From Reyranella sp. (lineage in GTDB: Bacteria; Pseudomonadota; Alphaproteobacteria; Reyranellales; Reyranellaceae), in assembly GCA_019750135.1 (NCBI GenBank), contig JAIEOV010000055.1, positions 36,129 through 100,128 of the forward strand: DNA of 64,000 nt, in the 5' to 3' direction. Position 1 is the first letter of the stretch, and the number at the start of each line of letters is the position of its first letter. A program made the translations under genes and the position numbers. Positions 28,044-36,903 of this stretch are shown piece after piece. The notes under the pieces were generated by a model, which worked only from the letters and a program-made list of their open reading frames with translations, ran no database searches and was not told the origin of the DNA.

Positions 28044-29420
28044 TCAGCGTTCCGCCACCGTCACCGCTCGCGACTTCGGATCCAGGTACTTCCAGATTGC
28101 GGCGTCGCGCCGATATGAATCCGGCCGATACTGCAGCTTGCCGTCGGCGTCCGCGAAGGCGGTCTCGTACACCACGAATACCGGCACGGGCTGCGGCAGG
28201 GTGCGCCGGAGGGTGTCGCCGGTCTTTATCGTTTCATTGATGTCGTCGATCGGCTGCCGCATCAGCAGCGCCGCCAGCTGCTGCGGATTCTCGACCCGGA
28301 TGCAGCCATGGCTGATGCGGCGGCCGTTGAGGCTGAACAGATGCTTGCCCGGCGTGTCGTGCAGGTAGACGTCGAACCGGTTGGTCATTTCGAAGATCAA
28401 TTGCCCGAGCCCGGAGCCGGCCCCCGCCTTCTGCTGCAGGCTGCCGTCGGGCAGCATGACGATGTTGCGCTTGGCCAGGTAAGTCGGGTCGAGGCGGGCC
28501 TTCGGCAGGAGCTCGTTGGTGGCGATGTCGTTCGGGATGTTCCAGGGCGGATTGAACCAGACGGCCGTGATCGGGACTTCGAATTCCGGGCTCTGGTTGC
28601 GGACGTCGTCCTGGCCGACAATGACCCGGGTGGTGAAGACCGGCCGGTCGTCGCGGTACAGGACCAGCCGCTCATCGGCAGCATTGACCCAGACGCGGTC
28701 CGCCGGCAGGTGCCGCGGCAGCCAGCGTTCGCGTTCGAGGTTTACCGCAATCTCGCGCAAGCGGGCGGTCGTGCCGCCGGCACGGCCATCCTTCAAGGCC
28801 TGGCGCAGCAGGCGGTAGGTCGGCGTCGTCGGTGCCAACGCTTCGATCACCAAGGCGGGATCGGGACTGCCCATCGCGGTATCGAGAACGACCGCGATAT
28901 CAATCGAATCGGGGGTCAGGGCGTGGTCGTCTCGTCGACGCTCGAGCGGCATGTATCCGCGCGCCAGCGCGTCGGCATAGGAAAGGAAGGCGTCGGACAG
29001 CAACAGCTCGCGATCGAGCTCCGACACGGTCGGCGACTGCAGCAGGCTTGCGTGGAACAGCTCGGGGGAGAGGCCATGCTCGCCGGCGCGCGACACCGCA
29101 TCGATCAGTGAATTCGCCTGGCCCTGCCGGGTCGTCCAGACGGGCGCAAAGCCGTGGCGGGCATAGAAGCGTCGGAGCAATTCTACATTCAGCCGTTCAC
29201 CCGCGATGACCGACGTGGGCGCGTTCTCGATCAGTTCGCTGAGCTTGGTGTCGCCCTGCGCCAGCGTCGGGCGCTGGGGGCCCGCCACCAGGGCGACGGG
29301 GGGCTCCTTGCCAACCTTGGGTTTTGCCGGCTCGGTCGATGAGCAGGCGGCGAGCGCCATCGCGCCAACCGCAATCGCTCCGATGCGAGCCAGAAGGCCT
29401 CGCTGATACAAAGCTTTCAC
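28044..29420 (-). CDS. L,D-transpeptidase, YcbB/LdtD type lipoprotein
   Basis: The enzyme forms 3-3 cross-links in peptidoglycan or attaches proteins to it. The 458-residue protein has a signal with lipobox LAAC (Cys at about residue 25). A helical scaffold domain follows (about 55-220), then a YkuD catalytic domain with the active-site motif HGCIRVENP near residue 365. The scaffold-catalytic order is that of the YcbB group. It is convergent with the Bug gene, with a 15-bp gap. Confidence 0.92.
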   Translation of the reverse strand: MKALYQRGLLARIGAIAVGAMALAACSSTEPAKPKVGKEPPVALVAGPQRPTLAQGDTKLSELIENAPTSVIAGERLNVELLRRFYARHGFAPVWTTRQGQANSLIDAVSRAGEHGLSPELFHASLLQSPTVSELDRELLLSDAFLSYADALARGYMPLERRRDDHALTPDSIDIAVVLDTAMGSPDPALVIEALAPTTPTYRLLRQALKDGRAGGTTARLREIAVNLERERWLPRHLPADRVWVNAADERLVLYRDDRPVFTTRVIVGQDDVRNQSPEFEVPITAVWFNPPWNIPNDIATNELLPKARLDPTYLAKRNIVMLPDGSLQQKAGAGSGLGQLIFEMTNRFDVYLHDTPGKHLFSLNGRRISHGCIRVENPQQLAALLMRQPIDDINETIKTGDTLRRTLPQPVPVFVVYETAFADADGKLQYRPDSYRRDAAIWKYLDPKSRAVTVAER

Positions 29421-29663
29421 GCCATGACCCCTAGAACAATCGAGTCCGCGAGAACCAGCTTGCTTTAAGTCGCAGGAAAAGCAAGATTTTCACTTGGGCC
29501 GCCCGCCGCCGGGGGGCCTGCGTGGGGGAGTTGCGGCGATCTAGACCGACATTTTCGAGTATTGCGCGGGAACCGGAACCCCTCTTCGGCGTTACTGACA
29601 GTCACTTACCGATTGTTTTCGATTGTTGTACTGTACGTGAGTACTTCAACTGTGGAGGGACGG

Positions 29664-29831
29664 ATGTCCGACAAAATGGCTCGCTTGCGTATGGCCGCGG
29701 CGCTTGCCGCCTTGATCCCGGTGGCGCTGCTCGCCGCTTGCTCGCAGCCGGCTCCGCCGCCGCCGCCGCCGCAACCGGCCGCTGCTCCGCCGCCGCCCCC
29801 GCCCCCGCCGCCGGCGCGCGTCCGCGGCTAA
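29664..29831 (+). CDS. Tiny proline-rich lipoprotein (55 aa)
   Basis: The ATG at 29664 follows GGAGGG at about 29654-29659. A 25-residue signal ends in lipobox LLAAC. The mature peptide is little more than Pro/Ala runs (several PPPP blocks), so it would be an extended, flexible tether on a membrane. No function is known. A strong hairpin at 29889-29913 follows it. Confidence 0.7.
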   Translation: MSDKMARLRMAAALAALIPVALLAACSQPAPPPPPPQPAAAPPPPPPPPPARVRG

Positions 29832-29888
29832 CCAGCCGCGTCGTCAAAAGCCCAGGCTCCGATCCTCGAGAGCCGCGGAAGCTGACAG

Positions 29889-29913
29889 GCGCCCTGTGAT
29901 CCTCACAGGGCGC
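29889..29913 (+). terminator. Strong hairpin downstream of the lipoprotein gene
   Basis: GCGCCCTGTGA and TCACAGGGCGC form a perfect 11-bp stem with a 3-nt loop. No T-tract follows. A second inverted repeat, GCACATGC/GCATGTGC, lies at 29933-29955. Together they probably end or stabilise the short lipoprotein transcript. Confidence 0.55.
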
Positions 29914-30092
29914 GGAACGGGCTTCCGGAAGTGCACATGCTGTGATCGCATGTGCCGTCCGATCACTTTCTGCCCAGGACTCGATCCCCGGAGCGGGATG
30001 CCTCCTCATGCGTGGGAAACGCCACAGTCGTGGCGGCGCCAGCACTGCCAAATGGCCTGGGGCACTTCTCTCGCAACCGATGAGGATGAGCC

Positions 30093-30671
30093 ATGGCCAC
30101 TGACGGTTTTCCCGGAGCGATCTGGATTCCTGCCCACACCGACCGCTGGTCCCGCCGAGACTCGCGTACGATCGACGAGATCGTCCTTCACATCACCGAA
30201 GGCGGAACGGACAACGCCGAGATAACGGCCCACAACGCCTTCGGCGGCCCGAGGTATCTCCAGGGCGGGGTATGGATGCAGCAGGCCGCCCACTACATCG
30301 TCGGCCGTGACGGCACCGTCGTGCAGTGCGTGCGCCACAAGGACATCGCCTTTCACGCGGGCACCGCGAACGACTGGACGATCGGCATCGAGCACAACAC
30401 GCGCAGCAGCAAGAACAACAGGGACACCAAGCTCACCGCCGCGCAATACATGAAGTCGGCGGAGCTGGTGCTGTGGCTGTGCCGGATGCTGGGCTTTGCG
30501 CCGGACCGGTATCACATATCCGGACACTCGGAAGTCGATCCCGGCACGACGCATTCGAGCTGTCCCAATCGCGTGCTCAACTGGGACCTCTACATGGCGG
30601 CCATCTCCGACCAGCAGGAGATCGCGCAGGGGCGCACGCCGATGCGATTGTGGAACGACAATGAAATCTAG
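30093..30671 (+). CDS. N-acetylmuramoyl-L-alanine amidase / PGRP-like (Amidase_2)
   Basis: The 192-residue protein matches zinc amidases that cut the lactyl-Ala bond of peptidoglycan. Zinc ligands are expected at the His of IVLHITEGG and at the conserved His and Cys of THSSCPN. Other family segments are HYIVGRDGTVVQ and WTIGIEHNT. No signal peptide or anchor is visible, so it is cytoplasmic (muropeptide recycling) or leaves by an unrecognised route. The start follows GATGAGCC, a weak ribosome site. Confidence 0.88.
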   Translation: MATDGFPGAIWIPAHTDRWSRRDSRTIDEIVLHITEGGTDNAEITAHNAFGGPRYLQGGVWMQQAAHYIVGRDGTVVQCVRHKDIAFHAGTANDWTIGIEHNTRSSKNNRDTKLTAAQYMKSAELVLWLCRMLGFAPDRYHISGHSEVDPGTTHSSCPNRVLNWDLYMAAISDQQEIAQGRTPMRLWNDNEI

Positions 30672-30699
30672 GCCGCCAGCCTGAGGTCGTCGGCCGCGA

Positions 30700-31101
30700 T
30701 CAGTGGACTTTCGTCGACGCGCCCGGGGTCAGCAGCCGGGCCAGCGAACGCATCTCCGGGGTGGAGGCGCCATAGGCGCGGCGCTCCATCTCGCGGTACA
30801 GGCGCACGATGTCGTTGCCGGTTTCGGTGACGACGGCGCCGCCGCCTCCGCCGCCGCCAGTCTGGGCGGTGACAACCGGCTCGCGGAACATGTGGTTCAG
30901 CTCGTCGATCAGCAGCCACGCCTGGCGATAGGACATGGCGAGCGCCCGGCCGGCCGCCGAAATCGATCCGGTCTCGTTGATGAGCTCGAGCAGGCGGATC
31001 TTGCCTGGTCCGATGGAGCGTTCGCCGCCGAAATCGATGCGCAGATGCAGCGACGTCTTTCCGGTGGCCTTGGCCGTCTTTTTGACGGTGACCTTTCCCA
31101 T
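30700..31101 (-). CDS. ModE-like winged-helix regulator, DNA-binding domain only
   Basis: The 133-residue protein matches the N-terminal domain of molybdate regulator ModE and LysR-like HTH proteins. IRLLELINETGSISAAGRALAMSYRQAW contains the HTH, and a Gly-rich wing contains seven Gly in a row. The C-terminal molybdate-binding (TOBE/Mop) domains are absent, so molybdate sensing cannot be assumed. No mod transporter or molybdoenzyme gene is adjacent. A second in-frame start lies one codon upstream (GTG). Confidence 0.85.
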   Translation of the reverse strand: MGKVTVKKTAKATGKTSLHLRIDFGGERSIGPGKIRLLELINETGSISAAGRALAMSYRQAWLLIDELNHMFREPVVTAQTGGGGGGGAVVTETGNDIVRLYREMERRAYGASTPEMRSLARLLTPGASTKVH

Positions 31102-31270
31102 CACCCCATCCCCGCAATTGTCTTGCCGGGATTATGCGTCGCTAGGCGAGGGGACGCCAGATGTCGTCAGGCCGCTTGGTAGCGCGGCGGCAGGGTGAGA
31201 CCGGCCCACGCTCGTCCGGATGGCGAGCGTCGCAGCCTGACGGGTGCCGGGCCGGGTCGGAGCAGAAGGA

Positions 31271-32167
31271 TCAAACCTTGGCGGTGGACGCGCCGTAGAT
31301 CTCATCGATCGACGCAGCCTCCGCAGCATCGAACGCAGAGTCGCTCATCGAGTGCGTGAGGCCTTCTGTCAGGGCGCGCGAAAAGCTCGCGATCATGCCG
31401 TGATTGGTGGCCAGGCGGCGGCAGGCTTCGGCGCGCGTGTAGCCGCCGGACAACGCGACGACGCGCACGACACCGGCATGCTTGATCAACGGCATATAGT
31501 AGTCGGGAGTCTCGGGCAGGGTGAGCTTCAGCATTACCTGTGTCCCTTTCGGCAGAGCGTCGAGCCGGCCGAGCAGTGCGTCACGCAGAAGCGTTTCGCA
31601 GGCCGCCTTGTCGGGGCTCTTGATCGAAATCTCCGGCTCGATGATCGGCATCAATCCGTGCGCCGAAATCTGATGGGCAACGTCGAACTGCTGGTCGACG
31701 ATCGCGGCGATGCCCGGCTCCGAGGCGTGGTTGATCACCGAGCGCATCTTGGTGCCGAAGACGCCAAGCTTGGCGGCGCGCTCGAGCAGGGGGTCGAGGC
31801 CTGATATCGGCTTCATCAGGGAAACGCCGTCCTTCTCGGCCTCGAGCCCCTTGTCGACCTTGAGGAATGGCACTACGCCGCGCTCCTCCCACAGGAAGGC
31901 CGGCACCGGCTTGCCTTTCGTTTCGCCGTCCATGGTGCGTTCGAACAGGATGGCGGCAATCACCTTGGCACCGGTGAAGGACGGCGACGTCATGATGCGC
32001 ACCCGCATCTCGTGCATCAGCTTGAACATCTCGGCTTCGTCGCCGTGCCAGGCGTCGTCCGGGATGCCATAGGCGCGCAGTGCGCCCGGCGTCGAGCCGC
32101 CGCTCTGGTCAAGTGCAGCGACGAAGCCTGGCTTGGCAGACATCTGCTTGTACATCGCGTCATTCAT
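31271..32167 (-). CDS. Class I fructose-bisphosphate aldolase
   Basis: The enzyme splits fructose 1,6-bisphosphate into DHAP and glyceraldehyde 3-phosphate through a Schiff base. The roughly 298-residue protein has the class I signatures FVAALDQSGGSTPGAL near the start and LKLTLPE with the lysine strand. VVALSGGYTRAEACRRLA forms the phosphate-binding region. The ATG at 32167 is chosen because a GGGAGG lies 6 nt upstream; the ATG at 32173 would abut the ribosome site. It is divergent from an aldo/keto reductase gene. Confidence 0.93.
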   Translation of the reverse strand: MNDAMYKQMSAKPGFVAALDQSGGSTPGALRAYGIPDDAWHGDEAEMFKLMHEMRVRIMTSPSFTGAKVIAAILFERTMDGETKGKPVPAFLWEERGVVPFLKVDKGLEAEKDGVSLMKPISGLDPLLERAAKLGVFGTKMRSVINHASEPGIAAIVDQQFDVAHQISAHGLMPIIEPEISIKSPDKAACETLLRDALLGRLDALPKGTQVMLKLTLPETPDYYMPLIKHAGVVRVVALSGGYTRAEACRRLATNHGMIASFSRALTEGLTHSMSDSAFDAAEAASIDEIYGASTAKV

Positions 32168-32371
32168 GATCATCCTCCCGCACGCCGAGTTGAAAGCTCA
32201 GCAAGTCTGCCCGGCAACCGCAACCCTTCCGAGGGGTATCCCCGACCGTTTTTCGCTCCTGATGAAATGCGCCCCAGCTCGCCGGCGGATGGTCGGCGGC
32301 GATGGCGACCGCACGTGGGCCGTCCGGCCCACGTCGCTTTTCCGAGCCAATGCAAAGGAGTACGAACGACC

Positions 32372-33367
32372 ATGCAACACGTAAAGCTCGGCCGCACCGG
32401 CCTGCGCGTCTCCCGGCTCTGCCTCGGCACCATGACCTTCGGCTTGCAGTGCGACGCGGCGCAGAGCAACGCCATCCTCGATGCAGCGGCGGCGGGCGGC
32501 GTCGACTTCCTCGATTCCGCCGACGTCTACCCGTTGGGCGGTGGCCACAACACCAAGGGCCGCACCGAGCAGATCGTCGGCGACTGGCTGAAGGGCAAGC
32601 GCCATGACTTCATCCTCGCCACCAAGTGCGTCGGCCAGATGGGACCCAAGCCATGGGACCTCGGCATGTCGCGCAAGCACATCCTCGATGCGGTCGAGAC
32701 CTCGCTGAAGCGGCTCGGCACCGATTACATCGACCTCTACCAGCTGCACAGCTACGACCCGAACACGCCGATCGACGAGGCCCTGGAGGCGCTCGATACG
32801 GTCGTGCGTTCGGGCAAGGCGCGCTATGTCGGGGTCTCCAATTGGCCGGCCTACAAGGTGGCGCGCGCGCTGGGCCGCAGTGAGCTCAAGAACCTCGTGC
32901 GCATCGATTCGGTGCAGCCGCGCTACAACCTCCTCTTCCGCAGCTTCGAGCGCGATCTGTTGGAACTGTGCGGCGAGGAGGCGATCGCGGTCATCCCCTA
33001 CAATCCGCTGGCCGGCGGCCTGCTGACCGGCAAGCACGATCCCAAGGCCGCGGCGCCCGAGGGTTCGCGCTTCCAGCTCGGCAGCGCCGGACCGCGCTAC
33101 CGCGAGCGCTACTGGCACGAGCAGGAATTCGCGACCATCGAGGCACTGCGCAAGGTCGCGGCCGAGGCCGGGATGAACATGGCAACGCTCGCCATGCGCT
33201 GGATCCTGTCGAACCCGGCCATCACCGCGCCCATCATCGGCGCCAGCCGGCCGGAGCAGCTGGCCGACAGCCTGGCGGCCGCCGAGCAGGGGCCGCTGCC
33301 CAAGGATCTCAAGGCGACGCTCGATGAGCTCACGGCCGAATGGCGCGTCGTGGACGCCGAACGTTAG
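32372..33367 (+). CDS. Aldo/keto reductase
   Basis: The 331-residue NAD(P)H-dependent oxidoreductase starts MQHVKLGRTGLRVSRLCLGT, the classic beginning of the family, after AAGGAG at 32355-32360. The catalytic tetrad is visible: Asp in FLDSADVYP with its Tyr, Lys in ATKCVGQ and His in YQLHSYDP. The GASRPEQL segment near the end binds NADP. The upstream open frame is discarded because it overlaps the divergent aldolase gene. The substrate is unknown. Confidence 0.93.
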   Translation: MQHVKLGRTGLRVSRLCLGTMTFGLQCDAAQSNAILDAAAAGGVDFLDSADVYPLGGGHNTKGRTEQIVGDWLKGKRHDFILATKCVGQMGPKPWDLGMSRKHILDAVETSLKRLGTDYIDLYQLHSYDPNTPIDEALEALDTVVRSGKARYVGVSNWPAYKVARALGRSELKNLVRIDSVQPRYNLLFRSFERDLLELCGEEAIAVIPYNPLAGGLLTGKHDPKAAAPEGSRFQLGSAGPRYRERYWHEQEFATIEALRKVAAEAGMNMATLAMRWILSNPAITAPIIGASRPEQLADSLAAAEQGPLPKDLKATLDELTAEWRVVDAER

Positions 33368-33390
33368 TCGAGCTTACGTTAGTCGAGCTT
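33361..33390. repeat. 15-bp perfect tandem duplication at a convergent gene junction
   Basis: ACGTTAGTCGAGCTT occurs twice in direct succession (33361-33375 and 33376-33390). Each copy carries a TAG on the plus strand and a TAA on the minus strand. The first ends the aldo/keto reductase, and the second ends the convergent Bug receptor. Confidence 0.9.
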
Positions 33391-34380
33391 GAGGCCGATC
33401 TTGCGGATCAAGGCGCCCCATTGCGCGGCCTCGGCCCGCCACTCGTCGCGGAAGGCCTCGGGGCTGAGCGGTGGCCCCATGTAGGCGCCGAGCTCGGCAA
33501 TGCGCGCCCGATAGGTCTTGCTCTGGGTGACGGCATTGAGCTCGCGATTCGCCTTGTCGACGATCGCACGCGGCGTGCCCTTGGGCGTCAGCACGCCGTA
33601 CCAGCCGGCGATGTCGAAGCCCTCGAAGCCTTGCTCGGCCATGGTCGGCACCTCGGGCAAGGTCGCAAGCCGCGTCGGCGTCGTCACGGCCAAACCGCGG
33701 ATCTTGCCGCCGGCGATACCCGCTTTCGCCTCGCCGATCGGCGACACGAACACGTCCATCTCGCCGCTCGACAGCGCCAGGATGGTCTGCGGCACGCTGC
33801 GGTACGGGATCATCTCGGCCTTGCCGTCGATGCGCTGCAGGTAGAGCTCGCCCACCAGATGGGCCAGGCTGCCCGGCGAGACGTTGGCGAAAGCGACCTT
33901 GCCGGGCCGCGCGCGAATATGGTCAGCGAGCTCGGCCATGGAGCGCACTGCGAGGCTCTCGCGCACCAGGATGGCAAACGGCGCCTTGGCCAGCATGGCG
34001 ACCGGATCGAAGTCGCGATCGACGTCGTAGAGCTGGTTCTCGTAGACGAACGGGTTGGTGACGATGAGGCTGGCGATGCAGAAGAGGAGCGTATAGCCGT
34101 CGGCCGGCGCGCGCGCGGCGACCTGGGCCGAGATGCCGCCGCCCGCCCCCGGCTTGCCGTCGATGTAGAAGCGCTGGCCGAGTCGTTCCGACAAGGCGTC
34201 GAAGACGATGCGGGCATGAGTGTCGGTGATGCCGCCGGTCGACGGCGACACGACGCGCACCGGCTTGGTCGGCCAGTCGGTCGCGCGCGCCGGCGCGGCG
34301 CCCGCCAGGACGAGGCCGGCCGAACCGACGAGCCTGCCGAGCAGCGGTCGGCGCCTAAGGCTGCGGGCCCCTATGGTCAT
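33379..34380 (-). CDS. Tripartite tricarboxylate transporter receptor, Bug/TctC family
   Basis: This is the third Bug-type receptor of the window, about 333 residues. The signal peptide (RRRPLLGRLVGSAGLVLAGAAPARA) has a run of Arg. The family segments WPTKPVRVVSPSTGG, GKPGAGGG and a variant ligand loop (IPYRSVPQ) follow. The ATG at 34380 has GGAGG upstream. It overlaps the hydrolase gene by 26 nt and ends the operon monooxygenase-hydrolase-Bug, so it probably binds the aromatic substrate of those enzymes. Confidence 0.92.
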   Translation of the reverse strand: MTIGARSLRRRPLLGRLVGSAGLVLAGAAPARATDWPTKPVRVVSPSTGGITDTHARIVFDALSERLGQRFYIDGKPGAGGGISAQVAARAPADGYTLLFCIASLIVTNPFVYENQLYDVDRDFDPVAMLAKAPFAILVRESLAVRSMAELADHIRARPGKVAFANVSPGSLAHLVGELYLQRIDGKAEMIPYRSVPQTILALSSGEMDVFVSPIGEAKAGIAGGKIRGLAVTTPTRLATLPEVPTMAEQGFEGFDIAGWYGVLTPKGTPRAIVDKANRELNAVTQSKTYRARIAELGAYMGPPLSPEAFRDEWRAEAAQWGALIRKIGLKLD

Positions 34381-35179
34381 CGCGATTTCCTCCGATCGTT
34401 GTTCTTGCTTGCAGGAAGGCCAGCACCTCTCGGGCGACGGCCTTCGGATCCTGGATGGCGGCGACATGGCCGACGTCGGCGATCGTCGCCGTGCGCGCGT
34501 CGGGCAGCTCGCTGGCGAGCGAAAGCGTATGGGCGGGCGGGATCAGCCGGTCATCGGCGGCGGCCAGCACCAAGGTCGGGCATGAAATTGCGCCGAGATC
34601 GACAGCGGCGGGTCGGGCCAGGATGGCGGCGCGCCGTTGCTTCTGCCCGGCGTCACGACGGTTGCCGGCGAAGAGGGCCGCGGCCTCCGGATGTGCCGCG
34701 AGGTATCGATCCGTGAAGAAGTAGCGGGCGATCTCCGATGCGCTGCCGGGCAGGCCCGCGCGCAAGCCGGCAAGCCTCGTGAAGACTTCGGGATTGATCG
34801 AAGCCGGCGCCACGCCGGCGCGGAAGGTGCTGGACAGCACCAGCCGGTCGATCTTCTGCGGATGGCGCCAAGCCAGTGCTTGGGCGATGACGCCGCCCAG
34901 CGACGTGCCGAAGACATGGGCCCGCTCGAAACCCAGCGCCTCGATCAAGGCCGCCGCGTCGTCGGCAAGCTCCGTGAGACCGTAGGGCGTGTCGGGATTG
35001 CGCGTGGCGCCGGAGTCGCGCTGATCGTAGGCGATCGCCGTGAAGTGCTCGGCCAGCAGCGCGCCGAGGGCGTCGAACATCGAATGATCGGCCTCGGCGC
35101 CGTGGATCAGCAGCAGCGGCGCGCCGCTGCCGTGGCGCGAGAAGGCGATCGTCGTCCCGTTGGCCTGCACCGTGGGCAT
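34355..35179 (-). CDS. Alpha/beta-fold hydrolase
   Basis: The 274-residue protein starts MPTVQANGTTIAFSRHGSG and keeps the hydrolase landmarks: oxyanion-hole LLIHG, nucleophile elbow GTSLGG with the catalytic Ser, a late Asp in AAADDRLIPP and the catalytic His in VGHVAAI. Members cut esters or C-C bonds of ring-cleavage products. It lies 2 nt after the flavin monooxygenase gene and overlaps the Bug gene, so it is the second step of one catabolic unit. Confidence 0.92.
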   Translation of the reverse strand: MPTVQANGTTIAFSRHGSGAPLLLIHGAEADHSMFDALGALLAEHFTAIAYDQRDSGATRNPDTPYGLTELADDAAALIEALGFERAHVFGTSLGGVIAQALAWRHPQKIDRLVLSSTFRAGVAPASINPEVFTRLAGLRAGLPGSASEIARYFFTDRYLAAHPEAAALFAGNRRDAGQKQRRAAILARPAAVDLGAISCPTLVLAAADDRLIPPAHTLSLASELPDARTATIADVGHVAAIQDPKAVAREVLAFLQARTTIGGNRDDHRGPQP

Positions 35180-35181
35180 GG

Positions 35182-36801
35182 TCAGTGCAGCAGCGTGCCG
35201 AGCGCGCCGGAGAGCTCTCGCGCCGGATCGTTCGGGACATAGGGCATGCGCCAGGCGACATGGCCGTCGGGCCGCACCAGCGCCGCGCCGCGCAAGCCCA
35301 TCTGGATGCCGTCGGCCGGATGGGCGTTGGGCAGCTGCTTGAGGCCGAGCGGCAGGCCGAGCTTGGCGGCGACGTCGCGGCCGGCCTCCATCCAGGCCTC
35401 GCCCATCGGTCCCGCGACCAGGGTGAAATCCTGGTCGAACCAGTCGAGCGTCGACTGCTTGCGTGCCGGATCGAGCCACAGGTGCGGGAAGCGCCCGCCC
35501 GGCCGGTCGGACGGCGCATAGACGCGGGTCAGGTGGCCGCCCTTGGGCGTGCCGTCGGGGATCACGGCGCCCTCTTCGTAGGTGAAGCCCAGCGCCTGGC
35601 CGATGCTGTGCAGATGGTTGTCGAGGTCGTTGATCCAGAAGCGGATGTGGTCTGCGTTGCCGGAGCGGATCGCCTGGTCCATGCGCAGGAAGCGGGTGCG
35701 GTTGCCGAAGCTGAAATCGGCGTTGGATTGCGCCACCGGCCTTCGCTCGACGTCGTAGCTGTCGAGCAGCCGTTCGGATGCCCAGCCGCGCAGCACATAG
35801 GCGAGCTTCCAGGCGAGGTTGTGGGCGTCCTGGACGCCCGAGTTCAGGCCGAAGCCGCCGGTCGGCGGGAAGCGATGGGCGGCGTCGCCGACCAGCAGGA
35901 CGCGGCCGCGGCGGAAGGAGGCCGCGACCTGCTTGCTCATGCGCCAGACCGAGCGGTTGAGCAGCGTGACGTCGAGATCGGATACGCCGACATGGGCGCG
36001 GATGATCTCGATCATCTCGGTATCGCTCCACGGCCGCGGCCGCTCGTCCTTCTGCTCGCCGATCTGGATGATGCTGAGCCAGCGGTCGCGGCCGTTGGTG
36101 TTGAGGATGCTGGCGCGCGGCACGCCGGGTGTCTTGGAATAGACCTGGTAGCCTGCCGCTTCGCGCGCCAGCGGGAAGCGGGAGAGGTCGGCGCGCCAGT
36201 ATTCGTTCAGCAGCACCGCGAGCGTCGCCGGTCCCGCCATGTCGATGCCGGCGGCGCGGCGGGTCTGGCTGCCGGCGCCGTCGCAGGCGAGCAGGTAGCG
36301 CGCCTGCCAGCGCTCGCTCTGTCCCGTCGCGACGTCGCGGATCTCGCAGACGACGCCTTCCTCCCCCTCTTCGAAGCCCACGAACTCGGTGGAGAAGCGC
36401 ACCTGCACGAGATTGGAATGCTCGATGACGCGGTAGATCTCCTCTTCGACCGCGTCCTGCGCCACCAGGCATTTCCAGGCGGGCGTCTGGCCGAGATTGG
36501 GCTCGGGCCGCGAGCGGCCGATCTCGCGGCCGGCGATGCTCTCGACCTGGACGAACATGTCGGAGTTGTCCTGCAGGCCGCGATCGCGGATCGCCTGCTC
36601 GATGCCCCACTGGCGGAAGATCTCCATGGTGCGCACCCAGCAGCCGCGCGACTTCGGATGGTCGGTCGTCGTCGGGCTCTTCTCGACGATCACGGCATCG
36701 ATGCCGAAGCGGTCGAGCAGCAGACCCATCGCCAGGCCGACCGGCCCGCCGCCGACGATGAAGACCGACGTGCGGCGCGGTGCCGGCGAAACATCGCCCA
36801 T
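35182..36801 (-). CDS. FAD-dependent aromatic monooxygenase (class A, MhpA/PheA-like)
   Basis: The 539-residue flavoprotein has the Rossmann motif FIVGGGPVGLAMGLLLDRFG near the N-terminus. The class A flavin hydroxylase GD motif (VLLVGDAAHRFPPTGGFGLN) lies around residue 300. A C-terminal thioredoxin-like domain is typical of the phenol/3-HPP hydroxylase group. It hydroxylates an aromatic ring with NAD(P)H and oxygen. It is the first gene of the operon with hydrolase and Bug, divergent from a LysR regulator that probably controls it. Confidence 0.92.
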   Translation of the reverse strand: MGDVSPAPRRTSVFIVGGGPVGLAMGLLLDRFGIDAVIVEKSPTTTDHPKSRGCWVRTMEIFRQWGIEQAIRDRGLQDNSDMFVQVESIAGREIGRSRPEPNLGQTPAWKCLVAQDAVEEEIYRVIEHSNLVQVRFSTEFVGFEEGEEGVVCEIRDVATGQSERWQARYLLACDGAGSQTRRAAGIDMAGPATLAVLLNEYWRADLSRFPLAREAAGYQVYSKTPGVPRASILNTNGRDRWLSIIQIGEQKDERPRPWSDTEMIEIIRAHVGVSDLDVTLLNRSVWRMSKQVAASFRRGRVLLVGDAAHRFPPTGGFGLNSGVQDAHNLAWKLAYVLRGWASERLLDSYDVERRPVAQSNADFSFGNRTRFLRMDQAIRSGNADHIRFWINDLDNHLHSIGQALGFTYEEGAVIPDGTPKGGHLTRVYAPSDRPGGRFPHLWLDPARKQSTLDWFDQDFTLVAGPMGEAWMEAGRDVAAKLGLPLGLKQLPNAHPADGIQMGLRGAALVRPDGHVAWRMPYVPNDPARELSGALGTLLH

Positions 36802-36903
36802 CTGGTTTCCTCCTCGTTGTTCGCGGGAGTTTGCGCGCCGCTGCCTATCTCACAAGAATATGTTTGATATGATCTTGATCTCTATTCGAGATGGGAGGCG
36901 TCG

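Noticed and set aside
29741..29820. Repeat-rich (GCC/CCG) tract considered as a CRISPR or microsatellite
   Set aside because: It is the proline-codon run of the small lipoprotein gene and has no spacer-repeat pattern.
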